A DNA stretch of 8,234 nucleotides from Actinomycetota bacterium (GTDB taxonomy: Bacteria; Actinomycetota; Thermoleophilia; Gaiellales; Gaiellaceae): positions 1 through 8,234 of the forward strand of contig VAXA01000108.1 of the NCBI GenBank assembly GCA_005883365.1. Direction: 5' to 3'. A program made the position numbers and the translations under genes. The notes beneath the pieces were generated by a model that worked only from the letters and a program-made list of their open reading frames with translations, was not told the origin of the DNA and did not search any database. Below, piece after piece: positions 5,814 to 8,234 of the stretch (positions are counted from its first letter, which is position 1; each line of letters starts with the position of its first letter).

Positions 5814-6026
5814 ATGCAAGGTGTGATGGCCCCGCCGAAGCGCCACCCGACCCCGCCGCTGATGCTGGCGGCCGCGCCACTCCAGCCGACTCGCGGCCTG
5901 ATGAGCGTGGAGGCGCGCGCTTTCGCCGAGTTCGACCTTCAGCTGGAGCTGCGGCGGCTGCTGTGGAGCGCTGCCGTGGCGTTGCTGCTCGTCCTCTGCC
6001 TGCTGCACGCCGTCGGCACGCGCTGA
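5814..6026 (+). CDS. Small hypothetical protein with one C-terminal membrane helix
   Basis: The 70-residue frame from ATG 5814 to TGA shows high G/C third positions like its neighbours. It has a Pro/Ala-rich N-terminal half (MAPPKRHPTPPLMLAAAP), an acidic-hydrophobic stretch (VEARAFAEFDLQLELRRL), then one membrane segment, LLWSAAVALLLVLCLLHAVG, almost at the C-terminus. Arg pairs just before the helix suggest the N-terminal part is cytoplasmic. No family is recognised. No usable Shine-Dalgarno is present (AGG directly abuts the ATG), but a -10-like box 6 bases upstream allows leaderless translation. A start at the internal ATG 5826 is also possible. The much longer open frame it ends (from 4410) is a shadow of the peptidase gene. 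Confidence 0.5.
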   Translation: MQGVMAPPKRHPTPPLMLAAAPLQPTRGLMSVEARAFAEFDLQLELRRLLWSAAVALLLVLCLLHAVGTR

Positions 6027-6041
6027 TCGCTGCCGTGTTAC

Positions 6042-6089
6042 ACCGGCGGTCATAGCGGGAACGACCCGGTGCACTACGGACCGGCGGTC
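6042..6089. repeat. 10-bp direct repeat upstream of the acetate transporter
   Basis: ACCGGCGGTC occurs at 6042-6051 and again at 6080-6089, 38 bases apart (start to start), in the noncoding stretch before the transporter gene. It could be paired operator half-sites, or chance in GC-rich DNA. Confidence 0.25.
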
Positions 6090-6120
6090 GGTGGCCGCGG
6101 GGGCGGCTCGCCGATACCGG

Positions 6121-6130
6121 AAGGAGGAGG
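6121..6130 (+). promoter_or_regulatory. Strong Shine-Dalgarno of the acetate transporter
   Basis: AAGGAGGAGG lies 5 bases before ATG 6136 and fixes that start over the in-frame GTG at 6091. It is by far the strongest ribosome binding site in the window. Confidence 0.8.
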
Positions 6131-6135
6131 TACGC

Positions 6136-6795
6136 ATGGCAGCTGTCGAGGCTGAACCCGCCCCCTCGTGGATGCCAGCCGATCCCGCCCCGCTTGGTCT
6201 GGGGGCATTCGCGCTGACGACGTTCATCCTCAGCGGGCACAACGCGACCTTCATCCCCGACCTGATCTGGGTCGGCCCCGCGCTCTTCTACGGCGGAGTC
6301 GCCCAGCTGCTCGCCGGGATGTGGGAGTTCCGCAACCGGAACGTTTTCGGGGCGACGGCGTTCTCGACGTACGGCGGCTTCTGGCTGTCGCTCGGGATCG
6401 TCGTGCTGCTCGCCTCGGTCTCGAAGACATTCGCGGCGGGCCTCACCGGCGCGAACTTGCCGAACGCGGTCGCGTGGTTCCTCGTCGCGTTCGCGATCTT
6501 CAACACGTACATGCTCCTCTGGAGCACACGCGTGAACCTCGCCGTCCTCGGCGTCTTCGCCACCCTGGAGGCGACCGAGATCATCCTCGCGATCGGCTTC
6601 TTCCGCGAGGCGCACGGCTACAGCCCGTACATCACGCACATCGGCGGCTGGGTCGGCCTCGCCACCGCCGCCGTGGCCTGGTACACATCCGCGGCCGGCG
6701 TCGTGAACGGGATGGCCGGGCGTGCCGTGGTTCCGGTCGGCGGGCCGCTGTGGGGCCGCGTGCCTAGACTGGCGCGGCCGGCGACGACGCACTGA
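6136..6795 (+). CDS. satP: Acetate uptake transporter, GPR1/FUN34/YaaH (SatP) family
   Basis: The 219-residue protein has six hydrophobic segments and the family signatures: DPAPLGLGAFALTT near the N-terminus (residues 16 on; most members begin NPAPLGL), then FYGGVAQLLAGMWEFRNRNVFGATAFSTYGGFWLS covering the second and third helices. Family members carry acetate and succinate, usually with protons, across the inner membrane. The C-terminal tail is longer and more basic than in E. coli SatP (about 188 residues). The start at 6136 is chosen from the strong AAGGAGGAGG 5 bases upstream. Acetyl-CoA synthetase follows after 17 bases on the same strand, so uptake and activation of acetate are probably co-transcribed. 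Confidence in the family is high; the exact substrate is inferred. Confidence 0.93.
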   Translation: MAAVEAEPAPSWMPADPAPLGLGAFALTTFILSGHNATFIPDLIWVGPALFYGGVAQLLAGMWEFRNRNVFGATAFSTYGGFWLSLGIVVLLASVSKTFAAGLTGANLPNAVAWFLVAFAIFNTYMLLWSTRVNLAVLGVFATLEATEIILAIGFFREAHGYSPYITHIGGWVGLATAAVAWYTSAAGVVNGMAGRAVVPVGGPLWGRVPRLARPATTH

Positions 6796-6812
6796 GAGGA
6801 ACGGAGGTCGTA

Positions 6813-8234
<1,422 letters not shown>

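Noticed and set aside
4410..6026. Long plus-strand open frame of 538 codons
   Set aside because: It is mostly Arg/Ala-rich shadow translation across the M24 peptidase and the propeller gene. Only its last 71 codons (5814-6026) look like a gene.
6765..6770. TAGACT as a separate promoter for acs
   Set aside because: It fits TANNNT but lies inside the end of the transporter gene, 42 bases before the acs start, with no -35. Acs has a good Shine-Dalgarno and is best read as the second gene of an operon.

Overview
The window is GC-rich throughout (roughly 70% by eye), with strong G/C third positions and several GTG starts. Some starts look leaderless, with a TANNNT box 6-7 bases ahead of the start codon. 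Together with a lamin-tail-domain protein paired with a DUF916-like secreted protein, this suggests a high-GC Actinomycetota, most likely a deep-branching lineage such as Thermoleophilia. That assignment is inference from style and gene content, not a database match.

Layout from left to right: (1) the 5' part of a minus-strand amidohydrolase running off the left edge (1-488). (2) A plus-strand, translationally coupled pair of secreted proteins: a lamin-tail-domain protein (635-1693) and an Arg-rich DUF916/WxL-binding-like protein (1690-2442). (3) A minus-strand operon of two thioredoxin-fold genes (4548-3118 and 3108-2467). (4) Divergent from it, an M24 aminopeptidase P-like enzyme (4618-5766). 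(5) A small predicted membrane protein (5814-6026). (6) An acetate module: a SatP/YaaH-family acetate transporter (6136-6795) followed 17 bases later by acetyl-CoA synthetase (6813 to the right edge, incomplete).

The main result is region 3. Conventional ORF calling breaks each gene in two at an in-frame TGA. In both genes the TGA sits exactly where the first cysteine of the redox CxxC motif belongs: F-A-S-W-[TGA]-G-P-C in a beta-propeller/thioredoxin fusion, and T-P-T-[TGA]-P-H-C-P in a protein disulfide oxidoreductase (PDO)-like protein. Frame and homology continue past both TGAs, the real stops are TAG and TAA, and a hairpin with bacterial SECIS geometry can be drawn after each TGA (very good in the PDO gene, weaker in the fusion). 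At least four other genes here use TGA as a normal stop, so TGA is not globally reassigned. The best reading is two adjacent selenoproteins forming a cytosolic thiol/selenol redox operon. The machinery (selA, selB, selC, selD) is not in the window.

The other genes look ordinary, apart from the LTD/DUF916-like pair, an inverted repeat in the divergent promoter region, and small sequence departures in the acetate genes. No rRNA, tRNA, CRISPR or insertion sequence was seen.
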